NCBI RefSeq assembly: GCF_001465545.3
Contig: NZ_CP013480.3
Coordinates: forward strand, 4,340,001-4,404,000
Length of the DNA: 64,000 nucleotides
Reading direction: 5' to 3'
Source of the DNA: Pandoraea norimbergensis
GTDB lineage: Bacteria > Pseudomonadota > Gammaproteobacteria > Burkholderiales > Burkholderiaceae
Shown here: positions 27,608 to 37,010 of the stretch, piece by piece
Position numbering within the stretch: the stretch's first letter is position 1
Layout: each line of letters starts with the position of its first letter
The notes under the pieces: model-generated
The model's input: the letters and a program-made list of their open reading frames with translations, nothing else
Database searches by the model: none
Told to the model about the DNA's origin: nothing
Program-made: the position numbers and the translations under genes

Positions 27608-28621
27608 TTACCGCACCAAGAAGCCCGCGCCGACCGGGTCCTTGCGATCGATCACCCAACGCGCGGTGCCCAGCACACTGGCCGTGCCCTTGACCGTCGG
27701 GCGCACGGCACGCGTACCGTTCAAATCGACTTCACCGAGCAGGCAACCTTCGAACGTGCCGCTGCCGAGCAACCCTTCGGTCAGAATCGGCTGGTTCATC
27801 TTCAGTTTCCCGCGCGCTTCGAACATCGCCATCATCGCGCTGGTGCCCGTGCCGCCGGGCGAACGGTCGAGCTGACCGGCGCTGAAGACGTGCACGTTCT
27901 TGTAGAACGCGCCTTCGATCGTCGGAGAATGCCAGAACGTCACGTAGTTGAGGTTGTTGACGTGTGCCTGCGTCGGGTGCTGGATGCGCATCTTCGCGTT
28001 GATCTGGTCACGCACCAGCAAGCCCAGACGCGACAGTTCGCTGCCGTTCTCGGGCGAAATCCGCAGGTTGCAAGGGGTCAGATCGACGATGCCGAAATAG
28101 TTGCCGCCCCACACGATGTCGGCTTTCAGATCGCCGTACCCCGGCAAATGCACCGGCACATCCTGCGCCGCAACATAAGCGGGCACATTCTCGAAGCGCG
28201 TCCACAGCACTTCGTCGCCTTCCGTGGCCACTTCGGCGACCACTAGCCCTGCCGTGGTCTCGAAGCGAATGCGGGTGATGCCGTTCGGGCCACGCGGCAC
28301 GAACCCGTGCGCGACCATCGCCATCGCCACAGCAATCGTGCCGTGACCGCACATGTGCGAGTACTCCGTGCCGTCGATGTAGATCAGACCGGCATCGAAT
28401 TCCTGACTCGACGGCGGCGTGAGGAACACCCCGAACATGTCGCGGTGACCGCGCGGCTCACGCATGAGCGCCATGCGCAGCCAGTCGTAGTTCGCTTCGA
28501 GGAAGGCGCGCTTTTCCAGAATGCTGGAACCGGCCGGGTACGGAATGCCGCTGTGGATGATGCAAAGCGGCTCACCTTCGGTGTGGGTGTAGATAACGTC
28601 GAACGCGTCTTGCTTGCGCAT
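27608..28621 (-). CDS. Proline racemase superfamily enzyme with second active-site Cys replaced by Gly
   Basis: A 337-residue cytosolic enzyme. Proline racemase and 4-hydroxyproline 2-epimerase use two cysteines to remove and return the alpha proton. The first is present, C91 in SHMCGHGTIA. The second normally lies in a DRSPCGTGTSA motif, but here residues 251-261 read LDRSPGGTGTS, with G256. Another branch, 3-hydroxyproline dehydratase, has Thr there, so a different reaction is likely for this protein too. It is the last gene of a minus-strand run behind a polyamine-type ABC importer, 44 bases after the permease, which suggests a cyclic imino acid or betaine substrate. Confidence 0.85.
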   Translation of the reverse strand: MRKQDAFDVIYTHTEGEPLCIIHSGIPYPAGSSILEKRAFLEANYDWLRMALMREPRGHRDMFGVFLTPPSSQEFDAGLIYIDGTEYSHMCGHGTIAVAMAMVAHGFVPRGPNGITRIRFETTAGLVVAEVATEGDEVLWTRFENVPAYVAAQDVPVHLPGYGDLKADIVWGGNYFGIVDLTPCNLRISPENGSELSRLGLLVRDQINAKMRIQHPTQAHVNNLNYVTFWHSPTIEGAFYKNVHVFSAGQLDRSPGGTGTSAMMAMFEARGKLKMNQPILTEGLLGSGTFEGCLLGEVDLNGTRAVRPTVKGTASVLGTARWVIDRKDPVGAGFLVR

Positions 28622-28665
28622 GGCGATTGCTCCAGAAAAATCGGTTGAGAGTGAGGAGTTACGAA

Positions 28666-29454
28666 TTAACGCCGGTCAGACAACATGTCGAGACCGATGG
28701 TGAGATCCAGAATCACGATCGCCACAACGGCTACCAGAATCGTCGCGCCGGACACCGCGGCGATCGTCGGGTCGATCGTGTACTGCACGTAGTTGAACAA
28801 CTTGACCGGAATGGTGTTGAGGTCCGCCGTCGTATTGAAGATCGACAGCTCGACGTTGATCCATGACGAGATGAACGCGAAGATCGATCCCGTGACAATC
28901 CCCGGGCGAATGCGCGGCAGGATCACGAGAAAGAACGTCGTCCACGGGTTCGCCCCCAGATCGCTCGACGCTTCCTCCAGCGCCCGCTGCTCCGGCGTCA
29001 TCATCGAGAGCACCGAGCGCAGTACGAACGGCGCGACGATGATGGTGTGACCGATCAGCAAGGACAGGAAGCTGCGCGTGAGCCCGAAGTACCCGCCAAA
29101 CTGCAACAGCGCCGCGCCGAGCACGATGTGCGGCAACGTCAGCGGCGCCATCAGTACGGCGGTGAGCGCCGCCTTGCCGCGAAACTCGTAGCGCGCCAGC
29201 ACCAGCGATGCCGGCACCGTCAGCAAGAGCGACGCCGCCGTGGCCGCCAGCGCCAGCATCGTGCTCGTCGAGAAGGCGGCCAGATAACTCTGGTCGTGCA
29301 GCATCTGCTGATACCAACGCAACGTGATGCCCTGCGGCGGGAACGCCAGAAACTCGGTGGCCGTGAGCGAACTGCCCAGAATCACGACCAGCGGCAGCAT
29401 CAGGTACGCGAGCACGGCCCACGCGACCAGACGGATGGAAACGCGCGCGATCAT
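28666..29454 (-). CDS. Polyamine-type ABC transporter permease (PotC-like)
   Basis: A 262-residue membrane subunit starting [18 protein letters not shown], with its ATG overlapping the preceding stop by four bases. The EAA coupling loop is ALEEASSDLGANPWTTFFLV. About six membrane segments are predicted. It pairs with the permease just upstream and with the ATPase and binding protein further up. A longer in-frame extension exists but only shadows the upstream gene. Confidence 0.92.
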   Translation of the reverse strand: MIARVSIRLVAWAVLAYLMLPLVVILGSSLTATEFLAFPPQGITLRWYQQMLHDQSYLAAFSTSTMLALAATAASLLLTVPASLVLARYEFRGKAALTAVLMAPLTLPHIVLGAALLQFGGYFGLTRSFLSLLIGHTIIVAPFVLRSVLSMMTPEQRALEEASSDLGANPWTTFFLVILPRIRPGIVTGSIFAFISSWINVELSIFNTTADLNTIPVKLFNYVQYTIDPTIAAVSGATILVAVVAIVILDLTIGLDMLSDRR

Positions 29455-30347
29455 CGGACACCTCCGCGTACCGTGCCCACACGGCCGGCCAACACCACCA
29501 TCACCAGCGTGAACACCAGCAGCACGATGCTGAGCGCGCCGCCGTAGTGGACGTCGAACGTGGTGCTGTATTGCTGGAAGATCAGCATCGACAGCACGGT
29601 GATGCGACCACCCGAGAGCAACGCAGGCGTCACGTACGCCGACACCGCGAGCGTGAAGACCATGATGGCGCCCGCCACGATGCCGGGCATCGTCAGCGGC
29701 AGCGTCACGTGAAAGAAGGTTTCCCACGGCTTGGCGCCAAGGTCCGCCGACGCCTGTTCGAGCGACACATCCACCCGGGCCAGCGAATTACCCACGGCGA
29801 GTACGACAAACGGCAGCAGCACGTAGACCATGCCGATGAGAATGCCCGTCTCGGTACCGAGAAAGCGAATCGGACGCTCGATCTGGCCCGTCATCAGCAA
29901 CGTCTCGTTGACCAGCCCGTTGCGCCCGAGCAGCACCATCCAGCCGAACGAGCGCACGATATTGCTCGTGAGCATCGGCACCACCAGCAGAATCACACAT
30001 GCACGGCGCCACGCCTGCCAGCGAACGATGCGCACGAGGTACCACGCGAGCGGGTAGCCAAGCAGCACACTGAACACGGTCGTCAGACACGCAATGCGGA
30101 AGGTGACGAGTGTGACCTCCCAGTGGTAGCTATCCGCGAGCACGCGGGCATAGTTCGCGAAGGTCAGCGCCGAGAGACCGGCACCGTGACTTTCGGTGAC
30201 GCTCGCCACCAGCACGACAGCCAGCGGTGCAAGAAAGAACGCTGCGAAGAACAGCAACGGCACACCGATCATCCAGACCGGCGCCAGTCGCAGCGAGCGC
30301 GTTGTCTCGCTATGCGCGGGCAGCCTCAGGGCCGGGGTCGGGGTCAT
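29451..30347 (-). CDS. Polyamine-type ABC transporter permease (PotB-like)
   Basis: A 298-residue membrane subunit starting [18 protein letters not shown], four bases overlapping the ATPase stop. The EAA loop is [19 protein letters not shown]. Unlike the PotB homolog at 21944 it has a normal-length first periplasmic loop, so the two importers are not recent duplicates of each other. It forms the membrane channel with the PotC-like subunit. Confidence 0.92.
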   Translation of the reverse strand: MTPTPALRLPAHSETTRSLRLAPVWMIGVPLLFFAAFFLAPLAVVLVASVTESHGAGLSALTFANYARVLADSYHWEVTLVTFRIACLTTVFSVLLGYPLAWYLVRIVRWQAWRRACVILLVVPMLTSNIVRSFGWMVLLGRNGLVNETLLMTGQIERPIRFLGTETGILIGMVYVLLPFVVLAVGNSLARVDVSLEQASADLGAKPWETFFHVTLPLTMPGIVAGAIMVFTLAVSAYVTPALLSGGRITVLSMLIFQQYSTTFDVHYGGALSIVLLVFTLVMVVLAGRVGTVRGGVR

Positions 30348-31414
30348 GCGGCGTCCCCGATCAGATGTACATCGGCCGGATCGAAACCGAGATGCACCGG
30401 TGCCCCGGCACGCAGCGTCGCAGCGATACCGCTCGTCGTGCGCGCCACGATGCGTTGCGCGCCCACGTCGGCATAGAGCACCGCGTGGCTGCCAATGTCG
30501 ACGATATCGACCAGCACGCCGCGCAGACGGCAGGTCGCGGTGTCCTGCGATGCATTGGCCGCGTCCGCCACTACGTGAAGATGCTCCGGGCGAAGCACGG
30601 CGACACCGCGCCCCGGCACCGTCGCCGACACGGGCCATTGGGCCGGCCTTGCCATATCGAGATGCAGTGCACCGTCGCGCACGTCGAAAGCGATCATGTT
30701 GGCGTCACCGATGAATTCGGTGACGAAGCGTGTCGCCGGGCGGCGGTAGATGTCGATGCCTGCCCCCACTTGCTCAATGCGCCCCGCATTCATGACGACA
30801 ATGCGATCCGCCATCGTCATCGCTTCTTCCTGATCGTGAGTCACGAAGACGAAAGCGATGCCGAGCTTCTCCTGCAAATGTTTCAACTCCAGTTGCATGC
30901 GCTTGCGCAACTTCATGTCGAGCGCGGAAAGCGGCTCGTCGAGCAGTAGCAACTTGGGACGGTTCACGATGGCACGCGCCAACGCCACGCGCTGCTGCTG
31001 CCCGCCCGACAACTCGCGGGGGTAGCGCTCACCGAAGTTCTCGAGGCCGACCATCGCCAGTGCTTCTCGCGAGCGTTTGGCAGCTTCGTCGCGGGCGACG
31101 CCCTGACGGCGCGGCCCGAAGGCGACGTTCTCCAGCACCCGCATGTGCGGGAACAGCGCGTACTGCTGGAACACGGTATTGAGCGGGCGACGATACGGGG
31201 GCAACTGCGTGACGTCTTCGCCGTCGATGGCGATACGGCCGCTGTCGGGCGTCTGAAAACCGGCGATGGCGCGCAGGAGCGTGGTCTTGCCGCAGCCGCT
31301 CGGTCCGAGCAACGCGATAAATTCGCCTTGCCGCACGTCGAGGCTGATGCGGTCGAGCGCCTGATACCCGCCAAAGCGCTTGGAGACCGCGTCCAGAGAT
31401 AGCAATGCTGTCAT
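30344..31414 (-). CDS. Polyamine-type ABC transporter, ATP-binding protein (PotA-like)
   Basis: A 356-residue ATPase. Walker [15 protein letters not shown], signature [15 protein letters not shown], Walker [14 protein letters not shown] and the switch region [12 protein letters not shown] are complete, with a C-terminal TOBE-type domain from about 275. The start is the ATG giving [14 protein letters not shown] with GGAAGGG upstream; a 69-residue in-frame extension is out of character. It is the second gene of the operon, 14 bases after the binding protein. Confidence 0.93.
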   Translation of the reverse strand: MTALLSLDAVSKRFGGYQALDRISLDVRQGEFIALLGPSGCGKTTLLRAIAGFQTPDSGRIAIDGEDVTQLPPYRRPLNTVFQQYALFPHMRVLENVAFGPRRQGVARDEAAKRSREALAMVGLENFGERYPRELSGGQQQRVALARAIVNRPKLLLLDEPLSALDMKLRKRMQLELKHLQEKLGIAFVFVTHDQEEAMTMADRIVVMNAGRIEQVGAGIDIYRRPATRFVTEFIGDANMIAFDVRDGALHLDMARPAQWPVSATVPGRGVAVLRPEHLHVVADAANASQDTATCRLRGVLVDIVDIGSHAVLYADVGAQRIVARTTSGIAATLRAGAPVHLGFDPADVHLIGDAA

Positions 31415-31428
31415 GACACTACCCTTCC

Positions 31429-32517
31429 TCACCGCTTCGCGGACACCTGACGGTTCCACGCGGACGTGATCTCCGCGCGGCGCGCGTTGATCATGCTCCA
31501 GTCGAACAGCTTCAGATCGTCGACCGACCCGTTCGCGCCCCACGGCAGCTTGCGGGCCACATCGGGCGACACCTTCACACCGGCGACCGCCGGGCCGAGG
31601 TACAGCTTGCTCGCCAGACACGAAGCGGCTTCAGGCGTCAGCGCCGTGTTGATGAACTTCTCGGCAGCGGCTTTGTTGCGCGCGCCCTTCACGAGATGCA
31701 GACGGGCATCGGTGGCCCACACGCCCTCTTTGGGGACGACGAAGGCAATCGGCACGCCCTTGTCGATCAGATCCCATGCACCGACGTTGAAGTGTGCGCC
31801 GATGATCGCCTCGCCGCTCTGGAACGCGTTGGTCGCAGCGCCCGAGCTATCGTAGAAGAGCGAGGCGTCGAGCGACGCGAGCTTGCTGTACACCGAGCCG
31901 AGGTTCGACGGATCGACGCCCAGCACGTGCGCCAGAAAGATTACGAACGGCACGCCCGCCGAGTTCGACGGCGACGGCACGGTGACCGCGCCCGCGTATT
32001 CGGGCTTCCAGAGGTCTTTCCAGCTCGTCGGCGGGGTCTTCACCGATTTGGTGTTGTACGTGAGGCCGAGCGAGTAGTAGCCGGAGCTCACCGCATACGT
32101 CGTGTTGCCATTGCGATAGACGCCCTTGGTGCTGACGTTCTTCAGATTGGGAATGGCTGCGGGGTCGAGGTTATCGACCACGCCGGCATCGAAGGCCAGT
32201 TCGCTGATGCCGCCGTCGAGCCATGCGACGTCGATGGTCGGCGAATTCTTTTGCTGTTGCAGCTTGGCGAGCGTTGTGGTGGACGTGCCGATCTCGGGCG
32301 TGACGGCAATGCCGGTCGCCTTGGTGAACGGCTCGGCCACGCAGGATTTGAAGGCGTCTCCCCAGTTACCGCCGTACATGGCGACGGTAATGCGCGATGA
32401 CTCACGTGAGCCCTGTGCGTATGCCCCGAAGGAAACTAAAGACGCGGTCGTCGCGATTGCCGTAGCAGCCAAGGCAATGGCGGACTTCCGTAAGGTGTTG
32501 CGGTTGCAGAATTTCAT
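31429..32517 (-). CDS. Polyamine-type ABC transporter, periplasmic substrate-binding protein
   Basis: A 362-residue periplasmic protein with a long basic-then-hydrophobic signal peptide ending in FGAYAQ, then [19 protein letters not shown]. It heads a minus-strand operon of binding protein, ATPase, two permeases and the proline-racemase-like enzyme. GAGGG precedes the ATG. The ligand is probably the compound used by the racemase-like enzyme, or its precursor, but this is inferred from linkage only. Confidence 0.92.
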   Translation of the reverse strand: MKFCNRNTLRKSAIALAATAIATTASLVSFGAYAQGSRESSRITVAMYGGNWGDAFKSCVAEPFTKATGIAVTPEIGTSTTTLAKLQQQKNSPTIDVAWLDGGISELAFDAGVVDNLDPAAIPNLKNVSTKGVYRNGNTTYAVSSGYYSLGLTYNTKSVKTPPTSWKDLWKPEYAGAVTVPSPSNSAGVPFVIFLAHVLGVDPSNLGSVYSKLASLDASLFYDSSGAATNAFQSGEAIIGAHFNVGAWDLIDKGVPIAFVVPKEGVWATDARLHLVKGARNKAAAEKFINTALTPEAASCLASKLYLGPAVAGVKVSPDVARKLPWGANGSVDDLKLFDWSMINARRAEITSAWNRQVSAKR

Positions 32518-32554
32518 GTCGTCCCTCGAGGAAGGTGTGGCCAGTCATTCCAAC

Positions 32555-32649
32555 GCTTGCAAGCATTACGTCCATCTCGTGCATTCAGTGCTGAGCGCTG
32601 AATCACTGTGATGCATGGTAGCGAGCAAGGGTTGTCGCCAACTTGCAAG
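32555..32649. promoter_or_regulatory. Two CTTGCAAG palindromes and a longer inverted repeat between the importer operon and its regulator gene
   Basis: GCTTGCAAGC (32555-32564) and CTTGCAAG (32642-32649) each follow a CCAA(C) and share CTTGCAAGC, with centres 86 bases apart. Between them lies TTCAGTGCT-G-AGCGCTGAA (32584-32602), an inverted repeat with 8 of 9 positions paired. They occupy the 215-base divergent gap, the natural place for the GlxA-type regulator to act on both promoters. Confidence 0.5.
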
Positions 32650-32672
32650 CGTCGGTCAAAAACTTGTATAAA
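32643..32672 (+). promoter_or_regulatory. Putative sigma-70 promoter of the GlxA-family regulator gene
   Basis: TTGCAA (32643-32648) and TATAAA (32667-32672), separated by 18 bases, fit a vegetative promoter 60 bases before the start codon. The -35 box coincides with the second CTTGCAAG palindrome, which suggests autoregulation. Confidence 0.45.
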
Positions 32673-32732
32673 CGCGACATCCGAAACGCTATCAATACGG
32701 CAAAAACGCCCGACAGGAGACCGCAAAAAAAA

Positions 32733-33821
32733 ATGAAGTCCACGACGCGTGCCCCGAACTGGCTGGTGCCCGATGTCTCGCCGCGAGGCGATGACGGTGG
32801 CGATGTCGTGGATGCCGCGCGCGTGGCCACCCCACCGTGTACCGAAGCCAAGCTGTCGATCGGGCTCGTTTTGCTCCACCAGTTCACGCTGGCCGCATTC
32901 GCGGGGCTCATCGACGTGCTGCGTCTGGCAGCCGATCACGGCGGGCGCAGCCGTCAGATCGACGTGCACTGGCGCGTGATGAGCATGGACGGTCTGCCGC
33001 GTCAGTCGAGCGCAGGCGTAGCGATCAACGTAGAGAGCGCGTTGCCGGACGATCCGTCGTGCTTCGATTACATCGCCATGTGCGGCGGCAACGACTACCC
33101 GAATACCTACTTGCCGCCGCCATTGCGCGACTGGTTGCAGCGGGCGAGCGCGCAGCACGTTCGCATGCTCGGTATCTGCACGGGGACGTTCACGCTGGCG
33201 CAGGCGGGGCTGGTCGGCTCACGCACGGTGTGCGTTCACTGGAATGTGCTGGACGCGTTTCGTACGCGCTTCGGGCAGACGAAGGCCGTCGTCGATCATC
33301 TGTTTGTCGACGAGGGCGACCTGATAACGTGTGCTGGCTCGACGGCCGCCATCGATCTGGGGCTGTATCTCGTGGCCCGTCATTGCGGTCAGGCCAAAGC
33401 GCAACAGGTGGTGCGCCACATGATGCTGCAAGGCATCCGGCCCGCGAAGCTGCCGCAGGCGCACTTTTACGCGGATCTCTCGCATATTGCCGATGTCCGG
33501 GTGCGTCAGGCGGCGCACTTCATCGAGCAACGCATCGATAACCCGCCGACGCTCGACGCCATCGCCCGCTATGTGAACGTGGGGCGGCGACAACTGGAGC
33601 GGGCGTTTCATGAGGCGCTCGGCGTCTCGCCCATGTCGTTCCTTCGCAGCATGCGGCTCGACTACGGACGATGGCAGTTGCGCCACGACACCCGCAGTAT
33701 CACCGACATTGCGCTGGAATGCGGCTTCTCCGACGGCGCACACTTCTCGCGCGACTTCCGGGCACGATACGGCGTATCGCCGCGCGAGTTTCGTCAGCAC
33801 GAGGCTACGGCAGGGGGCTGA
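32733..33821 (+). CDS. GlxA-family AraC-type regulator (amidotransferase-like sensor plus HTH)
   Basis: A 362-residue regulator. The N-terminal DJ-1/PfpI-like domain (about 35-210) contains LGICTGTFTLAQAGL, with the cysteine at the nucleophile-elbow position. The C-terminal AraC domain carries two helix-turn-helix units, ending with DIALECGFSDGAHFSRDFR. Proteins of this architecture (GbdR, CdhR, ArgR of Pseudomonas) sense quaternary amines or amino acids, fitting the divergent importer and proline-racemase-like gene. The start is the ATG giving MKSTTRAPNW, downstream of the predicted promoter and a GGAGA; an earlier start at 32643 would overlap the promoter. Confidence 0.9.
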   Translation: MKSTTRAPNWLVPDVSPRGDDGGDVVDAARVATPPCTEAKLSIGLVLLHQFTLAAFAGLIDVLRLAADHGGRSRQIDVHWRVMSMDGLPRQSSAGVAINVESALPDDPSCFDYIAMCGGNDYPNTYLPPPLRDWLQRASAQHVRMLGICTGTFTLAQAGLVGSRTVCVHWNVLDAFRTRFGQTKAVVDHLFVDEGDLITCAGSTAAIDLGLYLVARHCGQAKAQQVVRHMMLQGIRPAKLPQAHFYADLSHIADVRVRQAAHFIEQRIDNPPTLDAIARYVNVGRRQLERAFHEALGVSPMSFLRSMRLDYGRWQLRHDTRSITDIALECGFSDGAHFSRDFRARYGVSPREFRQHEATAGG

Positions 33822-33841
33822 GGCGAGGGCTAAAACGACAA

Positions 33842-33873
33842 TGCCTCACGGCGGATTTCCCGCACGTGAGGCA
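33842..33873. terminator. Bidirectional hairpin terminator between convergent genes
   Basis: TGCCTCACG (33842-33850) pairs perfectly with CGTGAGGCA (33865-33873) around a 14-base loop. It lies in the 94-base gap between the ends of the GlxA-type regulator and the sodium:solute symporter gene. No long T-run follows on either strand. Confidence 0.6.
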
Positions 33874-33915
33874 CTGTGATTGGCCGCGCCTGAGCACGGC
33901 CTGAACAAAACTTCC

Positions 33916-35409
33916 TTACGCGTTACGCAGCGCCGGGCGCGAGCCCTTGCCGAGCAGCACATTGGCGACCACCGCAACGACGATGTTCACCACCAGCGCA
34001 ATGATCCCGGTGTAGAGCGAGTACTTGTCGGCACCCAGCGTGAAGGTGTGCACCGGCTTGATCCCGTCGGCAAACGCGAGCCAACTGCCGCACACGATGC
34101 CGACGGCCCACCCGCACAGCAGCGCGCGTGCGCCGAACCAGCCCACGAACAGACCGAACACCAGCGCCGGGAACGTCTGCAAGATCCAGACGCCGCCGAG
34201 CAATTGCAGGTCGAGCGCGAACTGCGTCGGCAGGAACAGAATGAACACCAGCGCGCCCAGCTTCACGACCAGCGACACGATCTTGGCGACCTTCGCCTCC
34301 CCTTCATTCGTGATGTTCGGGTTGACGTACGGCTTCCAGAAATTGCGCGTGAAGAGGTTGGAGGCGCCGATGGACATCACAGCAGCCGGCACCAAGGCAC
34401 CGATGGCGATCGCAGCAAACGCGAAGCCCGCGAACCAGCTCGGGAACAGGCCGTTGAACAACGCCGGCACGACGTCGTTGTTGGTCTGCACCTTCACACC
34501 GGCGGCGTAGGCCATGAAACCGAGCAGCGCGATCAGGCCGAGCAGCACGGTGTAGGCGGGCAGGAACACGGCGTTCTTGCGAATCGTGTTTGCGTCCTTG
34601 GCGGCGAAAATGCCCGTCAGCGTGTGCGGATACATGAACGCGGCCATCGCCGAGCCGAGCGCCAGTGTGGCGAACGGCAGGAACTGCGCCGGCTTGAGCG
34701 TCAGACCGGTGGCCCCGCCCTTCTTGGCAAACACGTCACGCGCCGTATCGAACACCACACCGTAGCCGCCCAGCTTGGCCGGTACGACCACCACGGCGAC
34801 GAGGACGACGATGTAGATCATCAGGTCCTTGACGAACGCGATGAGCGCCGGTGCCCGCAGACCCGCCGAGTAGGTGTACAGCGCCAGAATGACGAATGCG
34901 GCCAGCAGCGGCAGCTCGCCCGTCAGCCCCAGCGCCTTGATCACAACTTCCATACCGATCAGTTGCAGGGCGATGTACGGCATCGTCGCCACCACCCCCG
35001 TGATCGCAATGGCAAGTTCCAGCGGACGCGACTGATAGCGGCCGTAGACGACGTCTGCCGCCGTCACGTGGCCAGCCTTGTGTGCGGCGTGCCACAGCTT
35101 CGGCATGATCAGGAAGACGATCGGGTAGACGAGAATCGTGTAGGGCAGCGCGAAGAACCCATATGCGCCGACGGCGTAGACCAATGCCGGAACAGCGATC
35201 ACGGTATAGGCGGTGTAGAAATCGCCGCCAACGAGGAACCAGGTGATCCACGCGCCGAAATTACGCCCGCCCAGACCCCATTCGTCCAGATGCGCGCCCT
35301 TGTTCGACGGGCCCGCCATCCAGCGCGACGCCCAGAAACCCATGACGGTCACGAGGACAAAGAAAAACACGAAGACCGCTAGCGCGGTCCAATTGATACC
35401 GGCGCTCAT
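33916..35409 (-). CDS. Sodium:solute symporter (SSS) family transporter
   Basis: A 497-residue permease with about 13 hydrophobic segments, beginning MSAGINWTALAVFVFFF. GRNFGAWITWFLVGGDFYTAYT and the YGRYQSRPLELAIAI region fit the SSS family of sodium-coupled carriers for organic acids, amino acids and similar solutes. It starts directly at the stop codon of a DUF3311 gene, the usual companion. A second, distinct SSS/DUF3311 pair lies 2 kb upstream in the same direction. Confidence 0.92.
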   Translation of the reverse strand: MSAGINWTALAVFVFFFVLVTVMGFWASRWMAGPSNKGAHLDEWGLGGRNFGAWITWFLVGGDFYTAYTVIAVPALVYAVGAYGFFALPYTILVYPIVFLIMPKLWHAAHKAGHVTAADVVYGRYQSRPLELAIAITGVVATMPYIALQLIGMEVVIKALGLTGELPLLAAFVILALYTYSAGLRAPALIAFVKDLMIYIVVLVAVVVVPAKLGGYGVVFDTARDVFAKKGGATGLTLKPAQFLPFATLALGSAMAAFMYPHTLTGIFAAKDANTIRKNAVFLPAYTVLLGLIALLGFMAYAAGVKVQTNNDVVPALFNGLFPSWFAGFAFAAIAIGALVPAAVMSIGASNLFTRNFWKPYVNPNITNEGEAKVAKIVSLVVKLGALVFILFLPTQFALDLQLLGGVWILQTFPALVFGLFVGWFGARALLCGWAVGIVCGSWLAFADGIKPVHTFTLGADKYSLYTGIIALVVNIVVAVVANVLLGKGSRPALRNA

Positions 35410-35589
35410 TTACTCTTCCCCTTTCTTCAGACCATCGCGAAATACGATCCAGATCAGCAGCGATGTGACCGGCACCCAAGCAAACTGGTACCAGTAGAAG
35501 AACGGAAATCCCCACAGCGACGGCAGCTCACTGTTGTAGAACGGCACCCACAACAAACCGATAAACGGCAGCAATAGCAATAACCGCAT
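35410..35589 (-). CDS. DUF3311 small membrane protein, companion of the SSS transporter
   Basis: A 59-residue protein starting MRLLLLLPFIGLLWVPFYNS and ending FRDGLKKGEE, with two hydrophobic segments (about 3-18 and 28-50). AGGAG stands upstream of the ATG. Its TAA is immediately followed by the ATG of the symporter gene, so translation is coupled. DUF3311 genes regularly precede SSS genes and the product is thought to be an accessory subunit; its role is not proven. The stretch upstream (35590-35816) has no gene. Confidence 0.85.
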   Translation of the reverse strand: MRLLLLLPFIGLLWVPFYNSELPSLWGFPFFYWYQFAWVPVTSLLIWIVFRDGLKKGEE

Positions 35590-35683
35590 TTCAGCAAGTC
35601 TCCTCTTGTTTTAATTCGTCGGAAGCGCATATCAACTACGCGTAAATACACTCTAGCCGAACGATGTAGGATTTGCTGAACAC

Positions 35684-35715
35684 CCCCGAAAGCCCACCAG
35701 CAGCGGGTTTCGGGG
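35684..35715. terminator. Candidate hairpin terminator downstream of the M20 hydrolase gene
   Basis: CCCCGAAA-G-CCC (35684-35695) pairs with GGGTTTCGGGG (35705-35715), 11 pairs with one bulged G and a 9-base loop. It lies about 100 bases after the end of the RibH2/M20 pair and before the DUF3311/SSS pair, so it would separate the two transcripts. Confidence 0.5.
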
Positions 35716-35816
35716 ATTTGAAGCGATGTTGTGCGTGTTAAAACTGAATACCGAATTTCAATCGTTTTACTTTGGTTTTATTCATCGAAATCGGCATCAG
35801 CGTTGTTTCACCGACT

Positions 35817-37010
35817 TCAGTCGTTGCTTTTCGTCTGGTAATAGCCCTGTGCCAGCGCGACCCAATAGCGAACGCCATCGTCAATGATGTCGTCGTTGAA
35901 ATCGTAGGCCGGATGATGCAGACCGACGCCGGTCTCGCCGCGCGGTGCGTTGCCGATAAGCACGTACGCCCCCGGTTTCGCTTCCAGCATGAAGCCGAAA
36001 TCTTCCGACGTCATGTTGGGCGGCACATCCGCGTGCGTCGCCGCATCGCCGAAGGTGTCGCGAATGACCTGCTCGCACAACGCCGTCTCGGGCTTCGTGT
36101 TCACCGTCGCCGGGTAGTACTGGAAGAACTCGGTCTCGATCGTCGCGCCGAAGGCCGTTGCCAGACCGTCGCCAATACGGCGGATGTCGTCTTGCAACTG
36201 GTTGAGCACGGCCGACGACAGCGTCCGGATCGTGCCGCGCAACTCCGCCGTGTCGGGAATCACGTTGTCGGTGTCGCCCGCGTGCATCATGCAGACCGAG
36301 ACGACCGCAGGCGCGACCGGGTCCTTGTGACGGGCCGTGAGCGTCTGGCACTGAAGCACCATCGAGCATGCCAGCGGGATCGGGTCGAGTCCGAGGTGCG
36401 GTTGCGCAGCGTGGGCGCCCTTGCCGCGAATGGTGATCCGAAAGCGCACGCCTGCGGCCATGATCGGGCCCGTGCGCAGGCCGAACTCGCCCGCCGGGAG
36501 CGTCGGCCAGTTGTGCATGCCGAAGACTGCCTGCGTCGGAAAGCGCACGAACAGGCCGTCGTCGATCATCTTCTTCGCCCCCGCGCCGCCCTCCTCTCCC
36601 GGCTGAAAGACAAAGTGCACCGAGCCGGGCAGTTGTGGAAGTTCGCGGAGTACCCGGGCCGCACCGAGCAGCATCGTGGTGTGGCCGTCGTGTCCGCAGG
36701 CGTGCATCACGCCGTGATGGCACGACGCGTGGGCAAACGTGTTGGCTTCCTGAATCGGCAGCGCGTCCATGTCGGCACGCAACACGATGCCACGCGTGGG
36801 GTCTTTCCCCGGCAGACTGGCGACGACGCCCGTGCCTGCCATCCCCCGATCCACCGAGTAGCCGAACGCCGTCAGGTAGTCGGCGACGACATCGGCCGTC
36901 CGACGTTCTTCGAAGCGCAGTTCAGGATGCGCGTGCAAGTCACGGCGCAGAGTGCGCAACGCGTCGCCGCCTTGGGCGAGCAAGGCGTCCAGATCGCTTG
37001 AGGGCGTCAT
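35817..37010 (-). CDS. M20 family amidohydrolase (hippurate hydrolase-like)
   Basis: A 397-residue metal-dependent amidase. Metal-ligand segments are visible: RADMDALPIQEAN, HACGHDGHTTMLLGAA, FQPGEEGGAGAKKMI and, near the end, APRGETGVGLHHPAYDFNDD. This is the pattern of hippurate, N-acyl amino acid and indole-acetyl-amino-acid hydrolases. The ATG overlaps the stop of the lumazine synthase gene by four bases. In this cluster it probably hydrolyses an amide either before or after the flavin monooxygenase step. Confidence 0.9.
   Translation of the reverse strand: MTPSSDLDALLAQGGDALRTLRRDLHAHPELRFEERRTADVVADYLTAFGYSVDRGMAGTGVVASLPGKDPTRGIVLRADMDALPIQEANTFAHASCHHGVMHACGHDGHTTMLLGAARVLRELPQLPGSVHFVFQPGEEGGAGAKKMIDDGLFVRFPTQAVFGMHNWPTLPAGEFGLRTGPIMAAGVRFRITIRGKGAHAAQPHLGLDPIPLACSMVLQCQTLTARHKDPVAPAVVSVCMMHAGDTDNVIPDTAELRGTIRTLSSAVLNQLQDDIRRIGDGLATAFGATIETEFFQYYPATVNTKPETALCEQVIRDTFGDAATHADVPPNMTSEDFGFMLEAKPGAYVLIGNAPRGETGVGLHHPAYDFNDDIIDDGVRYWVALAQGYYQTKSND

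Noticed and set aside
33880..35382. A 500-codon plus-strand frame opposite the SSS symporter
   Set aside because: It is dominated by His, Arg, Gln and Glu, the mirror image of a hydrophobic membrane protein on the other strand; no ribosome site.
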